Below the pieces are notes generated by a model that made no database searches, had not been told where the DNA came from, and was given only the letters and a program-made list of their open reading frames with translations. Made by a program: the position numbers and the translations under genes. A DNA stretch of 64,000 nt from Crystallibacter degradans (GTDB lineage: Bacteria > Actinomycetota > Actinomycetes > Actinomycetales > Micrococcaceae): assembly GCF_012952295.1 (NCBI RefSeq), contig NZ_JABBCH010000004.1, positions 292,605-356,604 of the forward strand, read 5' to 3'. Below are positions 63,181 to 64,000 of the stretch, piece after piece. Position 1 is the first letter of the stretch; each line of letters starts with the position of its first letter.

Positions 63181-64000
63181 TGGGCGCCGACCTTGAAGCC
63201 GCGCTCTTCGCCCGGTTCGCGGGTGTAGGAGAAGCCGTCGGCCCCGATGGTCACGGCCATTTCGGAAGCGTCGGTGCGCTGGATGACCTGCTGGGGGTTG
63301 CCGTCCAGGTCCAGGACCAGGGAGGCCTCGGTATACCAGGACGGGACTACCGCGTTGCCCCACCAGTCGCGGCGCTGGTTGTCGTGGACATCCCAGGTGA
63401 CGGTGGGGTTGTCCGGGTCTCCGGTGTAGTAGTCCTGGGTGTAGATCTCGATGCGGTGGCCGTCCGGATCCAGGATGTACAGGTAGAACGCGTTGGAGAC
63501 GCCGTGGCGGCCGGGGCCGCGTTCGATCCGGTCCGAGATGCGCAGGGCGCCCATCTTGTCGCAGATCTGGATGATGTTGTGCTTCTCGTGCGTGGCGAAG
63601 GCAACATGGTGCATGCGCGGACCGTCGCCGCCGGTGAGGGCCGTGTCGTGGACGGTCTGCTTGCGGTGCATCCAGGCCGCGTAGGTGACGCCGTTGGAAT
63701 CCTTGATGTCTTCGGAGACGCGGAAGCCCAGGTCCTCCAGGTACTTGCGCCCGCGCGGGACGTCCGGGGTGACCTGGTTGAAGTGGTCCAGACGGACCAG
63801 TTCGCCGGCGCTGTAGAGGTCGTAGCGCTGCGTGAGGCGCTCGACGTGCTCCACGTCGTAGAAGAACTCGTAGGGGAAGCCCAGCGGGTCCTCCACGCGG
63901 ACGGAGTCGCCGATGCCCTTGGAGAAGCCGTCCTTGCGGCGCTCGGTGCGGCACCCGAGTTCCTTGTAGTACGCCTCGGCGGCGTCCACTTCGGCCGGGG
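63174..64000 (-). CDS. hpaD: Homoprotocatechuate (3,4-dihydroxyphenylacetate) 2,3-dioxygenase, 5' end outside window
   Basis: An extradiol ring-cleaving dioxygenase of the HpaD/MndD type; Arthrobacter MndD uses Mn(II) and the Brevibacterium HPCD uses Fe(II), with the same ligands. The window holds the last 275 codons; the start lies beyond 64000. Metal ligands are visible: His in LVRLDHFNQVTPD (HPCD His155), His in GPRMHHVAFATH (His214) and Glu in RIEIYTQDYYTG (Glu267). The second-sphere His200 is in AAWMHRK and Tyr257 in FYLYILDPDG. Whether Mn or Fe is used cannot be told here. It closes the pathway from phenylacetate-type amines. Confidence 0.95.
   Translation of the reverse strand, partial: PAEVDAAEAYYKELGCRTERRKDGFSKGIGDSVRVEDPLGFPYEFFYDVEHVERLTQRYDLYSAGELVRLDHFNQVTPDVPRGRKYLEDLGFRVSEDIKDSNGVTYAAWMHRKQTVHDTALTGGDGPRMHHVAFATHEKHNIIQICDKMGALRISDRIERGPGRHGVSNAFYLYILDPDGHRIEIYTQDYYTGDPDNPTVTWDVHDNQRRDWWGNAVVPSWYTEASLVLDLDGNPQQVIQRTDASEMAVTIGADGFSYTREPGEERGFKVGAQL

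Overview
The window is high-GC, densely coded DNA from an actinobacterium of the Arthrobacter type (Micrococcaceae). The clues are EndoMS/NucS, the actinobacterial families DUF2550, DUF3039 and DUF2017, the order pncB / clpS-DUF2017-murI-MBL-rph-rdgB, a MurA with Asp in place of the catalytic Cys, and two enzymes very like well-studied Arthrobacter proteins: the phenylethylamine-type copper amine oxidase and the Mn/Fe homoprotocatechuate 2,3-dioxygenase. Many genes seem to be transcribed without a 5' leader, which is common in this phylum. I see no tRNA, rRNA, CRISPR array, transposase or prophage gene.

Positions 1-8.5 kb: the end of thrB, then rho, prfA, prmC and tsaC, followed by two envelope-polysaccharide genes (a FlaA1/CapD-like nucleotide-sugar enzyme and a WecA-like polyprenyl-phosphate sugar-phosphate transferase) joined by 4-nt overlaps. 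8.5-17 kb: a complete F1Fo ATP synthase operon (atpI-like, atpZ-like, atpBEFHAGDC, plus DUF2550). It ends at a strong hairpin and carries a REP-like palindrome between atpA and atpG. 17-28 kb: murA, cspA, nucS, an AI-2E family membrane protein, an unrecognised three-segment membrane protein, a YbbN-like protein, an Old Yellow Enzyme homologue and an ABC exporter pair.

28-38.7 kb: DUF3039, an MFS transporter overlapping a superfamily 2 helicase, the NAD-salvage pair pncA-pncB facing clpS, then the murI to rdgB housekeeping cluster and a DedA protein. 38.7-52 kb: a HAD protein, a YtrA-type GntR regulator with its ABC exporter, a DEDDh exonuclease-BRCT protein, an SDR enzyme, an ADP-ribosylglycohydrolase, an aquaporin with a long tail, sbcDC, and an MFS transporter facing an IclR regulator.

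52-64 kb is the accessory part and looks like an aromatic amine catabolic region. A metabolite:H+ symporter lies opposite the IclR gene. A decayed endonuclease/exonuclease/phosphatase gene with four frameshifts follows. Then come an APC-type amine permease under a FeaR-like AraC regulator, a TetR regulator divergent from a copper amine oxidase, a small His-containing membrane protein, a DHA2 efflux transporter, and, facing them across a 17-bp-stem terminator, homoprotocatechuate 2,3-dioxygenase, cut by the window end. The expected flow is phenylethylamine/tyramine/dopamine uptake, oxidation to arylacetaldehyde, then arylacetate and homoprotocatechuate, then extradiol ring cleavage. The aldehyde dehydrogenase and hydroxylase steps are not in view.
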